Positions 1 to 8,927 of a DNA stretch of 64,000 bases are shown piece by piece. The translations under genes and the position numbers were made by a program. Each line of letters opens with the position of its first letter. Within the stretch, counting starts at the first letter, position 1. Under the pieces are notes generated by a model that saw only the letters and a program-made list of their open reading frames with translations, did not search any database and was not told where the DNA came from. Source of the DNA: an uncultured Collinsella sp. (GTDB lineage Bacteria > Actinomycetota > Coriobacteriia > Coriobacteriales > Coriobacteriaceae); contig UQIE01000001.1 in NCBI GenBank assembly GCA_900541065.1, positions 124,001 to 188,000 on the forward strand. Reading direction: 5' to 3'.

Positions 1-854
1 TCCTCGTCGTCCTCGCCATCGTCCTCGTCCTCAAGATGATCGAGCAGGTAGCGAAGACCCTCGCTGACCTCGTTAGTGGGCACCTTGGCAACGTAGCGAG
101 CGTCGACGGCGGGCCTCATGATAACACCCTCGCCCGAAGGCACGCGCATGCTCTCGAGCTCATCCTCATCAGTGCAGGCGATATCACCGGCAGTCATACG
201 CTGTCCGGTCAACAGGAAGGTCAGACGGCAGGCGGCATCAATGGAAATCGAGGCGATGCGATCGAGATAGCGCGAGACCATGATGGCGCGGCGCAGATCG
301 TCATAGTTGCTGTCGTCGTCCATAAAATCGCCTGTGTCCATGCGGTTAAAGGTGCGGAAGAACTTCTCGTAGGCGGCGTGCACTGGCTCGTCCTCGACGG
401 CCAAGTTGCAGATGATGGACATGTCGTTGGTGACGAGCGCAGAAAGCGAAGAGCCCAGCACCTGGTAGACGGCCTCAGCCTCGGCCTCGACCGTGCCGAA
501 AAGCTCCTTGGGCAGCGAGATGTCGGCCTTGATCATATGACGCGTGGCGCGGCAAATCTGGCGAACCTTATCGGTCATGCGCTGCAGGTTAAAGTCGACG
601 TAGATGATCGTCTGCAGCAAGCGGAAGTCGGAGGCGACCGGTGACTGCGTGGCAATCAGGTTGTAGCAGACGGCCTCCAGGTTGGCGCAGCGTGCGTCAA
701 TCGAAAGCGTGCGCTTCTTGGTCTTGGTGGCGAGCTTGCGGTCGTCGGTCACATAGGCCTTCACGGCATCGTGGAGGGCCAGATCGACGGCCTCGTAGAT
801 GCTCAGCATCTCGTGACGGGCCTCGATGAGCTGACGGGAAAACAGTTTGCGCAT
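1..854 (-). CDS. phoU: Phosphate transport system regulator PhoU (3' end outside window)
   Basis: Open frame on the minus strand from ATG at 854, still open at base 1, so the C-terminus is missing. The protein starts MRKLFSRQL and continues as an all-helical protein with two PhoU-like repeats (N-terminal part around residues 10-100, second from about 115). The visible end is a run of Asp/Glu residues. PhoU proteins link the Pst transporter to the PhoR kinase and restrain phosphate uptake when phosphate is plentiful. It is last in the pgeF-pstSCAB-phoU order, 92 bp after pstB, which is the usual position for phoU. The acidic tail is longer than in common PhoU proteins. Family assignment is by sequence pattern and context. 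Confidence 0.9.
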   Translation of the reverse strand, partial: MRKLFSRQLIEARHEMLSIYEAVDLALHDAVKAYVTDDRKLATKTKKRTLSIDARCANLEAVCYNLIATQSPVASDFRLLQTIIYVDFNLQRMTDKVRQICRATRHMIKADISLPKELFGTVEAEAEAVYQVLGSSLSALVTNDMSIICNLAVEDEPVHAAYEKFFRTFNRMDTGDFMDDDSNYDDLRRAIMVSRYLDRIASISIDAACRLTFLLTGQRMTAGDIACTDEDELESMRVPSGEGVIMRPAVDARYVAKVPTNEVSEGLRYLLDHLEDEDDGEDDE

Positions 855-946
855 GGTTCACTCCAATCAGTTGGGTGCGGTCATGCCGCCCGCACAGTGA
901 ATACGCACCGGACCAGATCCGATCGGCTTGGGACTAGTCGCACCGA

Positions 947-1750
<804 letters not shown>

Positions 1751-1762
1751 GGGACTCCTTAA

Positions 1763-2668
1763 CTAGCGACGCTTGCGCGACAGGAAGCGCGCAAACAGGT
1801 TGAAGGCCAAAATGATCACCATCAGCAAGAGCGCGGTGCCGTAGGCTGCGTTCATGTTGATGCCGTCGTTGGCAAGCAGGTACAGGTGAACCGTCATGGG
1901 GCGGCCGGAATCGAGCGGCGAAATAGGCAGGTTGATGGCCTGGCCCATGGTGTAGAGCACCACCGCGGTCTCGCCAATGGCACGGCCGATGGCGAGGACG
2001 ATGCCCGTGGCAATACGGCCAAAGGCAGAAGGAAGCACGATCTTGGAGACAACCTGCCACTTGGTGGCGCCCAGGCCGTACGCGCCCCAACGGATATAGC
2101 GCGGAACGGCGCGAATGGCCTCTTCGGTGGTGCGCATGACGATGGGGAGCATCAAGAGCGCAAGTGCCAGAGCGGCAGAGACCATCGAAAGGCCCAGGCC
2201 CATAGCCTCGACAAACAAGGCGTAGCCAAACAGGCCCATAACGATGGAGGGCACCGAGGCCAAAGCGTCAGCAGCGTAGCGAATGAGCTCGACGACCTTG
2301 CCCTGCTTGGCGTACTCGGCCAGATAGACGGCTGCCAGCACAGCGATCGGCGTGCAGATAAGCATGGCGAGCGCCGTCACGTAGACGGTCGAGACGATCG
2401 TGGGCCAAATTCCGCCCTCGGCGTTGACGCCCTGGGGCCAACCGAAGATAAAGTCGAGCGAGATATGCGGTAAGCCGTTAACAACCACGTAGGCGATGAT
2501 AGCGACCAGCACCAGCGTGGTGATGTATGCCGCGGCACGGAACACGCCAAGCATGATCTTGTTGGACAGGTCCTTGTTGATGCGGCCCTTCTTGCCGTGG
2601 GAAAGGGCACGCTTGATGCGCTCGCGCGACGAGGTCGCATCGACCGTCGCGTCAACGGAATCGGACAT
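1763..2668 (-). CDS. pstA: Phosphate ABC transporter permease PstA
   Basis: 301 residues with about six membrane segments; the first lies near residues 48-70 after a charged cytoplasmic N-terminus. The conserved EAA-type loop that contacts PstB is visible around YGLGATKWQVVSKIVLPSA. The protein forms the membrane channel with PstC. It starts 3 bp after pstC stops, so the two are translationally coupled. The N-terminal extension of about 45 residues is longer than in E. coli PstA but not unusual for actinobacteria. Confidence 0.95.
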   Translation of the reverse strand: MSDSVDATVDATSSRERIKRALSHGKKGRINKDLSNKIMLGVFRAAAYITTLVLVAIIAYVVVNGLPHISLDFIFGWPQGVNAEGGIWPTIVSTVYVTALAMLICTPIAVLAAVYLAEYAKQGKVVELIRYAADALASVPSIVMGLFGYALFVEAMGLGLSMVSAALALALLMLPIVMRTTEEAIRAVPRYIRWGAYGLGATKWQVVSKIVLPSAFGRIATGIVLAIGRAIGETAVVLYTMGQAINLPISPLDSGRPMTVHLYLLANDGINMNAAYGTALLLMVIILAFNLFARFLSRKRR

Positions 2669-2671
2669 AGC

Positions 2672-3598
2672 CTACCCCCTCTTCTTCTTGGAAATCAGAC
2701 GGACGATGCCCACCAGCATGGCGGAGATGATAAACAGGACCACGCCCATGCCGAACAGAGCCGAGCGGTGCAGGCCCGAGGAATAGCTCATGTCGAGCGC
2801 GATCTGGCTCGTGAGCGTCGAGATGGGGCTCGCAATGCTGTCGGGAATAACCGGAGCGTTACCCACGACCATGAGCACGGCCATGGTCTCACCGATGGCA
2901 CGGCCCATACCCAGCACGATGGCATCAACGATACCCAGTTTGGCGGCAGGTAGCACGACCTTATAGATGGTCTGCCACTTAGTAGCACCCATGGCATACG
3001 ATGCCTCGCGAATGCCCATGGGAATGGAATTGAGGGCATCGATGGTAAGCGTCGTGATGGTAGGGACGATCATGATGGCGAGCACGAACCACGCTGTCAG
3101 CGCACCAAAACCAAGACCACCGGTCAGTTGTGCGATAAACGGGCGGATGATGATCATGCCAAAGAAGCCGTAGATGATGGAGGGTATGCCCGCCAGCAGG
3201 TCAACGGCGGGGCTGATGAGCTTGCGCACGCGCTTGCTGGCAATCTCGACCAGGTAAACGGCCGTACCCACGCCCAGCGGCACGCCCATGGCGAGCGCAC
3301 CGACGGTCACCAGACCCGAGCCGGCAAGCAGCGACAAGATGCCGTAGTGGCCCTCGGAAGGCGCCCACGTAAAGCTAAAGAAGTCCGCCAGACCGATGTC
3401 AGTAAAGACGGGCAGCGCCGAGTACGTGGTAAAGACAAAAATCAGGATGACGGTAACGACCGCCAAGAACGCGCAGGCAAAGAAGATCCACTGCAGCGCC
3501 TTCTCCTTGATATAGGTACTGCGCGATACGAGCGCCAGCTCGCGCTTCTTGGGCGTCTGAACATTCTGCTCAGTCTGGGAGTTTTCCTGTGCTTCCAT
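2672..3598 (-). CDS. pstC: Phosphate ABC transporter permease PstC
   Basis: About 308 residues and six predicted membrane spans. The EAA loop reads SYAMGATKWQTIYKVVLPAA, followed by GRAIGETMAVLMV, both typical of PstC. I chose ATG 3598 (MEAQENSQ) rather than GTG 3607, because a GGGGAG ribosome site sits about 8 bases before 3598 and the upstream GTG would overlap the pstS stop. The gene starts one base after pstS ends. It pairs with PstA to form the inner-membrane phosphate channel. Confidence 0.94.
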   Translation of the reverse strand: MEAQENSQTEQNVQTPKKRELALVSRSTYIKEKALQWIFFACAFLAVVTVILIFVFTTYSALPVFTDIGLADFFSFTWAPSEGHYGILSLLAGSGLVTVGALAMGVPLGVGTAVYLVEIASKRVRKLISPAVDLLAGIPSIIYGFFGMIIIRPFIAQLTGGLGFGALTAWFVLAIMIVPTITTLTIDALNSIPMGIREASYAMGATKWQTIYKVVLPAAKLGIVDAIVLGMGRAIGETMAVLMVVGNAPVIPDSIASPISTLTSQIALDMSYSSGLHRSALFGMGVVLFIISAMLVGIVRLISKKKRG

Positions 3599-3599
3599 G

Positions 3600-4436
3600 C
3601 TACTCACTCCCCTTCTCGTCGTTGGTGACGGGAATAAAGCCCGCCTCGCGAATCTGCTTGTCCATCTTTTCGGACGTCACGTAGTCGATGTAATCCTGCG
3701 CCCGCTGCGAGGGCACACCCTTCACAAAGAAGTAAAGGTCGCGCGAGATAGGATAGCCGCCGTTCGCGACCGTCTTCTCGGACGCCTCAACATGATTGAC
3801 CGAGACGGCCTTGACCGAGGTCTTGGCGTTGAGGCTATCGACGAAGCCCAGCGAAATGTAGCCAATGGCACCGCGCGAACGAGATACCACGTCGCGCACC
3901 TGGCCCGTGCCCGAAAGAACGGCCGAGCGGCGATCGAACGGGGTGCCGTCCATCACGATGGTGCGAAAGGCCTCACGCGTGCCGGACGCCTCATCTCGGT
4001 TGATGACCTGAATCCTCAGGTCCTCGCCACCGACTTCTTTCCAGTTGGTGATCTTGCCGGCGTAGATATCGCGGAGCTGCTCGGTCGAGAGGTTATCGAC
4101 GGGGTTATCGTCGTTCACGATGACCGCGATACCGTCGTGGGCAATGACGATGGGAGTCAGGCTCAGATCCTGTTCGTCGGCATTGAGTCCACGGGAGGAG
4201 CTGGCGATATCGGCCGTGCCGGCGCTGACGGCCTCGATCCCAGCGGAAGAACCCAAACCGGAAACGAGCACGTCGATGCCGGTCTCCTCCTTAAAGCCCT
4301 CGGCCGCAATCTCGGCGATAGGAAGGCAGGTCGTGGAGCCGGCCACGGTAATGGAAGAGCTAGAAGATCCCGAAGAACAGGCGCACAGCGTAAGCGTAAG
4401 CACAGCGGCGCTCAGGACCGATACGATCTTTCTCAT
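3600..4436 (-). CDS. pstS: Phosphate-binding lipoprotein PstS
   Basis: 278 residues with a lipoprotein signal peptide: basic start MRK, hydrophobic stretch to residue 17, lipobox LCAC with Cys20 as the lipidated residue, then a Ser-rich linker. The mature part has the PstS phosphate-loop pattern AGSTT near the N-terminus and DEASGTREAF in the middle, both phosphate ligands in the family. It captures phosphate outside the membrane and hands it to PstCA. The ATG overlaps the pgeF stop codon by 4 bases (ATGA), so pstS lies in a transcription unit led by pgeF. No separate promoter is obvious. Confidence 0.95.
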   Translation of the reverse strand: MRKIVSVLSAAVLTLTLCACSSGSSSSSITVAGSTTCLPIAEIAAEGFKEETGIDVLVSGLGSSAGIEAVSAGTADIASSSRGLNADEQDLSLTPIVIAHDGIAVIVNDDNPVDNLSTEQLRDIYAGKITNWKEVGGEDLRIQVINRDEASGTREAFRTIVMDGTPFDRRSAVLSGTGQVRDVVSRSRGAIGYISLGFVDSLNAKTSVKAVSVNHVEASEKTVANGGYPISRDLYFFVKGVPSQRAQDYIDYVTSEKMDKQIREAGFIPVTNDEKGSE

Positions 4437-5233
4437 AGCATCACGCCGATCGCAGCATGGCGCCCACAGGTGCCGTCCTCGTTACGGTAGGAATAAAAGC
4501 GGTCGTTCTGACGCACGGTCGAAAGCTGGGTATCCACGATATTATCCGCGTCGACACCGACATCTACCAGCGCCTCGCGAATGGCAGCGGAAAGATCGAG
4601 CATGCGAGAGGTATTCGCATCGATGCAAGAGAACTCGGCGGCAAAGCGATCCATGAGTTCCTGGGATACCTCATATTCGTCACCCAAGATATGGGGGCCG
4701 ATATAGGCGGAAACGTCGCTCGCATCGCAACCGGCAGCATCGCAAAGCGCCTGGCACGCCTTGGCGGAAATACGTGCAATCGTGCCCTTCCAACCGGAGT
4801 GCACCACGGCAAATCCGCCGGGGGCCACCAGCACCACGGGAACGCAGTCGGCAAAGCAGAGCAGCACGGGCACGTTATGCGCCGTGCAGACGATGGCATC
4901 ACAGCCCTCGGCAATCTGCTCGCGAACGTCCTCAAGGTCATCGGCGCCGTTCGAGGTCACCGCAACGATATGATCACCATGGACCTGATTGGGAACGAGC
5001 AGGTTATGCTCGCACTCGGCGGCACCCATAGCCTCGAGCGCACGACGACGATTTTCTTGAACAGCAAAGGGGTCATCGCCAACATGCGAGCCCAAGTTGA
5101 GTGAGGAGTACGCATCTTCGGAAACGCCACCGGCACGCTCGGTGAAGGCAAAGCGAACATCGGATGTCGCGCCCTCCACCAACGTAACTCCATCATGGTC
5201 GACACGCGAAACTTTGTCCGCACGTGCTGCCAT
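4433..5233 (-). CDS. pgeF: Peptidoglycan editing factor / laccase-domain protein PgeF (YfiH/YlmD)
   Basis: About 266 residues of the multicopper-polyphenol-oxidase-like (YfiH) family. Metal-site motifs NQVHGD and VVHSGWKGT are present, plus the Cys of LCFADCVPV. Family members are purine-nucleoside-cleaving enzymes, and E. coli PgeF removes wrongly incorporated L-Ser from peptidoglycan precursors. Start ATG 5233 is preferred over GTG 5254 because GGAGG lies just upstream of it. In many Gram-positives ylmD follows ftsZ, as here, but the usual ylmE and sepF neighbours are replaced by the pst operon. The pstS start overlaps its stop. A terminator at 5385-5417 separates it from ftsZ. Confidence 0.88.
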   Translation of the reverse strand: MAARADKVSRVDHDGVTLVEGATSDVRFAFTERAGGVSEDAYSSLNLGSHVGDDPFAVQENRRRALEAMGAAECEHNLLVPNQVHGDHIVAVTSNGADDLEDVREQIAEGCDAIVCTAHNVPVLLCFADCVPVVLVAPGGFAVVHSGWKGTIARISAKACQALCDAAGCDASDVSAYIGPHILGDEYEVSQELMDRFAAEFSCIDANTSRMLDLSAAIREALVDVGVDADNIVDTQLSTVRQNDRFYSYRNEDGTCGRHAAIGVML

Positions 5234-5384
5234 ACTAAAGCCTCCTAATAACACAAGTACCGCGGCATCGCCGCTACAGCCCGCGTTTATACGGCTGTCA
5301 TACTTCTCTAAAAGGATACCTGCTGCGCTGGAGGCAATCGTAAAGGGAACGTAAAGAGATTGGAGGTTCTAGTTTACAAAGTCG

Positions 5385-5417
5385 AAATAAAAAGGGCGCG
5401 TCCATACGGACACGCCC
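5385..5417 (-). terminator. Rho-independent terminator after ftsZ
   Basis: Perfect 10-bp stem GGGCGCGTCC/GGACACGCCC (one G-T pair) with a 4-base loop, followed on the minus strand by five T residues. It lies about 27 bases past the ftsZ stop and separates the dcw cluster from pgeF-pst. Confidence 0.85.
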
Positions 5418-5443
5418 CTGTGCACAACAATGCAAAGAACGAC

Positions 5444-6598
5444 TTAGAAGCTACCGCGCTTCAGGAAGTCGGGAAGCTCGAACTGATCGTTGCCGAAGTT
5501 AGGAAGCTCGGTGCCACCGACGTTGCGGGTCGGAGCGGCCTGAGCCGGGCTCGTGGCAGGAGCGGTGCGCTGCGGCTCAGCGGAGGCAGCGGCCTTGCTC
5601 TGAGACTGCTGAGCAGCAAAGAGCTCGTCCTGACGGTTGACGTTGGAGTCGGAGAAGCCCGTAGCGATGACGGTGATACGCACCTGATCGCCCAGGGACT
5701 CGTCGACAACGGTACCGAAGATGATGTTGGCCTCGGGGTCGACGGCGTTGGCGACAACGTCGGCGGCGTCGCTGATCTCCTGGATGCCCAGGTCCTTGGA
5801 ACCGGCGATGGAGAGCAGCACGCGCGTGGCGCCATCGATGGAGCTCTCGAGCAGCGGGCTGGAGATGGCCTGCTGGGCAGCGTCGACGGCACGGGTGTCC
5901 CCAGAAGAGGTACCGATACCCATCATGGCGGTACCGGCCTGCTTCATGATGGTCTTAACATCGGCGAAGTCCAGGTTGATGATACCGGGGACGGTGATGA
6001 GGTCGGTGATGCCCTGGGTGCCCTGGGAAAGGACGCCATCGGCAATCGCGAAGGCCTCGAGCATGGTGGTCTTCTTCTCGGCGATGTCGAGCAGCTTATC
6101 GTTAGGGATGACGATCATGGTGTCGACGCAATCGGAGAGGGTCTTAATGCCCTCCTCGGCGCTCTTCTTGCGCTTGCGGCCCTCGAAGGTGAAGGGCTTG
6201 GTCACGACGGCGACGGTCAGCGCACCGACCTCGTTCATCGCGATATCGGCAACGATGGGAGCAGCGCCGGTACCGGTGCCACCGCCCTCGCCGCAGGTGA
6301 TGAACACCATATCGGCGCCAGCGAGCGCCTCGGCAATGTCGTCGCGGGACTCATCGGCAGCCTTGCGGCCAACCTCGGGGTTGGCGCCGGCGCCCAGGCC
6401 GCGGGTAAGGTCGGTGCCGATGTGCACCTTGATATCGGCATCAGAGATCGCGAGTGCCTGAGCATCGGTGTTGATGGCAACAAACTCGACGCCGCGGATG
6501 CCCTCTTCGATCATTCGATTGACCGCGTTGGTACCGCCGCCGCCGACGCCGATCACCTTAATGACGGCAAGGTAGTTGTTGATCTCTGTCTCGTGCAT
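5444..6598 (-). CDS. ftsZ: Cell division GTPase FtsZ
   Basis: 384 residues. The nucleotide-binding G-box GGGGTNA lies near residue 20 and the tubulin signature GGGTGTGAAP near 105; the T7 loop region (NLDFADV) near 205 is intact. A variable linker rich in Ala/Pro/Gln ends in the conserved C-terminal peptide ELPDFLKR, which docks membrane tethers. FtsZ polymerises at midcell to form the Z ring. Start ATG 6598 has a GGAGG site 6-7 bases upstream; the in-frame start 30 bases earlier has none. ftsZ directly follows ftsQ without ftsA, so the Z ring must be tethered by another protein such as SepF, not encoded in this window. Confidence 0.98.
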   Translation of the reverse strand: MHETEINNYLAVIKVIGVGGGGTNAVNRMIEEGIRGVEFVAINTDAQALAISDADIKVHIGTDLTRGLGAGANPEVGRKAADESRDDIAEALAGADMVFITCGEGGGTGTGAAPIVADIAMNEVGALTVAVVTKPFTFEGRKRKKSAEEGIKTLSDCVDTMIVIPNDKLLDIAEKKTTMLEAFAIADGVLSQGTQGITDLITVPGIINLDFADVKTIMKQAGTAMMGIGTSSGDTRAVDAAQQAISSPLLESSIDGATRVLLSIAGSKDLGIQEISDAADVVANAVDPEANIIFGTVVDESLGDQVRITVIATGFSDSNVNRQDELFAAQQSQSKAAASAEPQRTAPATSPAQAAPTRNVGGTELPNFGNDQFELPDFLKRGSF

Positions 6599-6649
6599 GT
6601 CGGTCCTCCGAACAAAGGTTATAGCCATAGCATGGGTCGACCCCTGCGC

Positions 6650-6680
6650 ACATTAACCTTCAGGTTGAAAGTAAATGCAA
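6650..6680 (-). promoter_or_regulatory. Candidate MerR-type promoter and operator upstream of ftsZ
   Basis: On the minus strand TTGCAT (6675-6680) and TAATGT (6650-6655) are separated by 19 bp, the long spacer typical of MerR-family promoters. The spacer contains the palindrome AACCTTCAGGTT (6655-6666). A near-identical palindrome lies upstream of mraZ at 21179-21190. The -35 match is poor, so an activator would be needed. This is inference from sequence only. Confidence 0.4.
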
Positions 6681-6797
6681 AGGTAAACCGTATTATGTTT
6701 GCACATTATGAACGTATCAGTCAAATAATTGACCGTGAAAACCAAACAAACCAGATAAACGGCGTGGTATGGCCCCTCAACAAAGCATCAACCAGCG

Positions 6798-8054
6798 CTA
6801 CGAGGTCGGAGCGTTCCTAAATGTATAGTTACCCGGAGAGCGCACATTGATATACGTTACGCCCTCTACCTGCGAAAGCAGCTTGGTGACTACGCGCTCC
6901 TTCTTGACGATATCGTTCGAATCGCCCAGCGACACCTCAATGCCGTTATTGAGGTTTGCCGAGATGGCTTCGACCGAAGGCGTGGAAATATCCTTGACTT
7001 GTCCCAAGAACTCGCTCGAAAAACCACGCACATAATCCAAGCCAGCCTTAACGGCCTTGGAGCTCACTGCCTGGCCGGAAACCGGAGCGACATCCGCCGA
7101 GACATCAGTCAACAACACCGCGCCATAGTGCTTAGCGAGCGCCAGCGCGGCATCGATTCCGGTCAAGGTATTTGAGCCCTGCCCTGTCGTGATGACGTTG
7201 CCTTGGTCGTCCACTTCGACCGACGTCGACAGTGGGGCGATCCAGGTGTCATCATCCCCGATGGCCCAGGCAAGGTCATCGGAACTGATATAGGCAATTG
7301 CGATGACCTTGCGCTCCATCGGCGTAATGATGAGCGTATGCGGGAACTGACGCTGGACATCCACGCCCGAGACCCACGGATTTTGCTTGAGGTCCTCGGT
7401 AATCTGGTCGGGATCGACGTTAAAAAGCGACGTTCCCTCGGGCAAATCGATCAGCTGGATAGCATCGTGCTTCGTCACATGCTCGCTGCCTTGAATCTCA
7501 ATATCAGTGGCGGTAAACAATCCAGAGTTAATCACCACGATAGCAACGACGACGAGCACGGCCAAGACGGCCAAAACGCCGCCCACGATTTTGCCTTTGC
7601 CTGTAACGACAGAAGCGGCGTCTGATGTTTTATTTGCCATCGCCCTAAGTGAAGACAACGGGTTGACGCCTTTTTTACCCGAAGGCTTCTTGGCGGTAGC
7701 CGGCACCGATGTCAGCGAGCGCGGTTTCGATGCGCCCAGCGTGCGACCCGGACGCGCCGCCTTAGTTCCCGTCGAGGGCTTAGGAGTTGCCATAGGACGG
7801 GCAGGCTTGGCGCCCATAACAGGCTTTGACGTCACCGAGGGACGCGAGGACTTTTTTGCGGCCGGACGATTACCGAGCTGCGAGCCGACAACCGGACGAC
7901 TGGTCTGTCGAGCATGCCCGACAGACTTAGAGTGCGCGACGGTATTGCGTTGAGGTTTGGCAGGCGCGCCGGAACGCCCTCCGGCGCGGCGGAAGGTGGG
8001 TTTCGATGCTCTAGAAGCCGAGGAATTTAACTTCCGGTCTGAGCTCGATGCCAT
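6798..8054 (-). CDS. ftsQ: Cell division protein FtsQ/DivIB
   Basis: 418 residues, longer than typical FtsQ because of an N-terminal cytoplasmic tail of about 150 residues, strongly basic and rich in Lys, Arg, Pro, Ser and Ala. One membrane segment lies near residues 156-177, followed by a POTRA domain (DIEIQGSEHVTKHDAI, about 183-255) and the FtsQ extracellular domain. FtsQ links FtsB/FtsL to the division machinery outside the membrane. Start ATG 8054 has GAGGGAGG just upstream and lies inside the end of murB (44-bp overlap). The order murB-ftsQ-ftsZ is normal for dcw clusters. Confidence 0.93.
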   Translation of the reverse strand: MASSSDRKLNSSASRASKPTFRRAGGRSGAPAKPQRNTVAHSKSVGHARQTSRPVVGSQLGNRPAAKKSSRPSVTSKPVMGAKPARPMATPKPSTGTKAARPGRTLGASKPRSLTSVPATAKKPSGKKGVNPLSSLRAMANKTSDAASVVTGKGKIVGGVLAVLAVLVVVAIVVINSGLFTATDIEIQGSEHVTKHDAIQLIDLPEGTSLFNVDPDQITEDLKQNPWVSGVDVQRQFPHTLIITPMERKVIAIAYISSDDLAWAIGDDDTWIAPLSTSVEVDDQGNVITTGQGSNTLTGIDAALALAKHYGAVLLTDVSADVAPVSGQAVSSKAVKAGLDYVRGFSSEFLGQVKDISTPSVEAISANLNNGIEVSLGDSNDIVKKERVVTKLLSQVEGVTYINVRSPGNYTFRNAPTS

Positions 8055-8922
8055 ACGCCTCCCTCACCTTTCCGTGCACATGTCTGATAACCGCGGCAAC
8101 GTCATCGGCCGAGGCAGTTCCGTTATTAACGATAAAATTAGCGTGAACGGGCGAAACTTCCGCGCCGCCAATCGAAAAACCCTTTAATCCACAATCCTCG
8201 ATAAGCTTGCCCACACTCGCATCGGGCGGGTTACGAAAGACCGACCCGCAGGATGCGCGACCCATGGGCTGCGTACGCTTGCGCCTCGTCAGGTACCGTT
8301 CCATGCGCTCGCGAATGTCGGCCTTGGGCGCCGGTTTAAGCTTGAGCACGCACTCGAGGATGATCTCATTGCGGGGAAGGCTACATTCGCGGTAGCCCCA
8401 AGTGATCTCGGACCCCGCATAATGCTTGATACCGGATGCCGGGTCAAACGTTACGACATCCTCAACCAGCGAGCCAATCCACTCGGTCCGTGTGCCGGCA
8501 TTCATAGATATCGCACCGCCGACCGAACCAGGGATGCCAACGGCAAACTCAAGGCCCGAGAGGCTACGCGACAGGGCATCGTTGACCAGGCGCGCAAACA
8601 TCACGCCCGCACCGACCGTCAGCGTACAACCGTCATCGGCAACAACCGTGCGCTGAAACTCACGTCCGAGCGAAATGACGGCACCGCGATAACCGCCATC
8701 GGCAACCAGCAGATTGGAGCCCTTGCCGATGATGACCCACGGCACCTGCTCGCGATCGAGCACCGCCACGGCGCGGCGGAGGGCATGATAACTATGGCAC
8801 GTCACAAAGAGGTCGGCCTTGCCGCCGATACGATAGCTCGTATGACGCGCAAGGCGCTCGTCCTCGATCACATCCGTGTCGATCATGCCCGAGAGCGCCA
8901 TGACGGCGTTAAACAGACCCAT
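8011..8922 (-). CDS. murB: UDP-N-acetylenolpyruvoylglucosamine reductase MurB
   Basis: 303 residues, type II MurB length. FAD-binding motifs YRIGGKAD (near 30), IGKGSNLLVAD (near 65) and GIPGSVGGAISMNAG (near 130) are present; the catalytic Ser is in RASCGSVFRNP. It reduces enolpyruvyl-UDP-GlcNAc to UDP-MurNAc with NADPH in the cytoplasm. It starts 5 bp after murC ends, and its end overlaps the start of ftsQ. Confidence 0.97.
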   Translation of the reverse strand: MGLFNAVMALSGMIDTDVIEDERLARHTSYRIGGKADLFVTCHSYHALRRAVAVLDREQVPWVIIGKGSNLLVADGGYRGAVISLGREFQRTVVADDGCTLTVGAGVMFARLVNDALSRSLSGLEFAVGIPGSVGGAISMNAGTRTEWIGSLVEDVVTFDPASGIKHYAGSEITWGYRECSLPRNEIILECVLKLKPAPKADIRERMERYLTRRKRTQPMGRASCGSVFRNPPDASVGKLIEDCGLKGFSIGGAEVSPVHANFIVNNGTASADDVAAVIRHVHGKVREAYGIELRPEVKFLGF

Positions 8923-8927
8923 TAGAC

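Noticed and set aside
5360..6820. Long plus-strand open frame opposite ftsZ
   Set aside because: Antisense of ftsZ and of its terminator; composition is that of mirrored codons.
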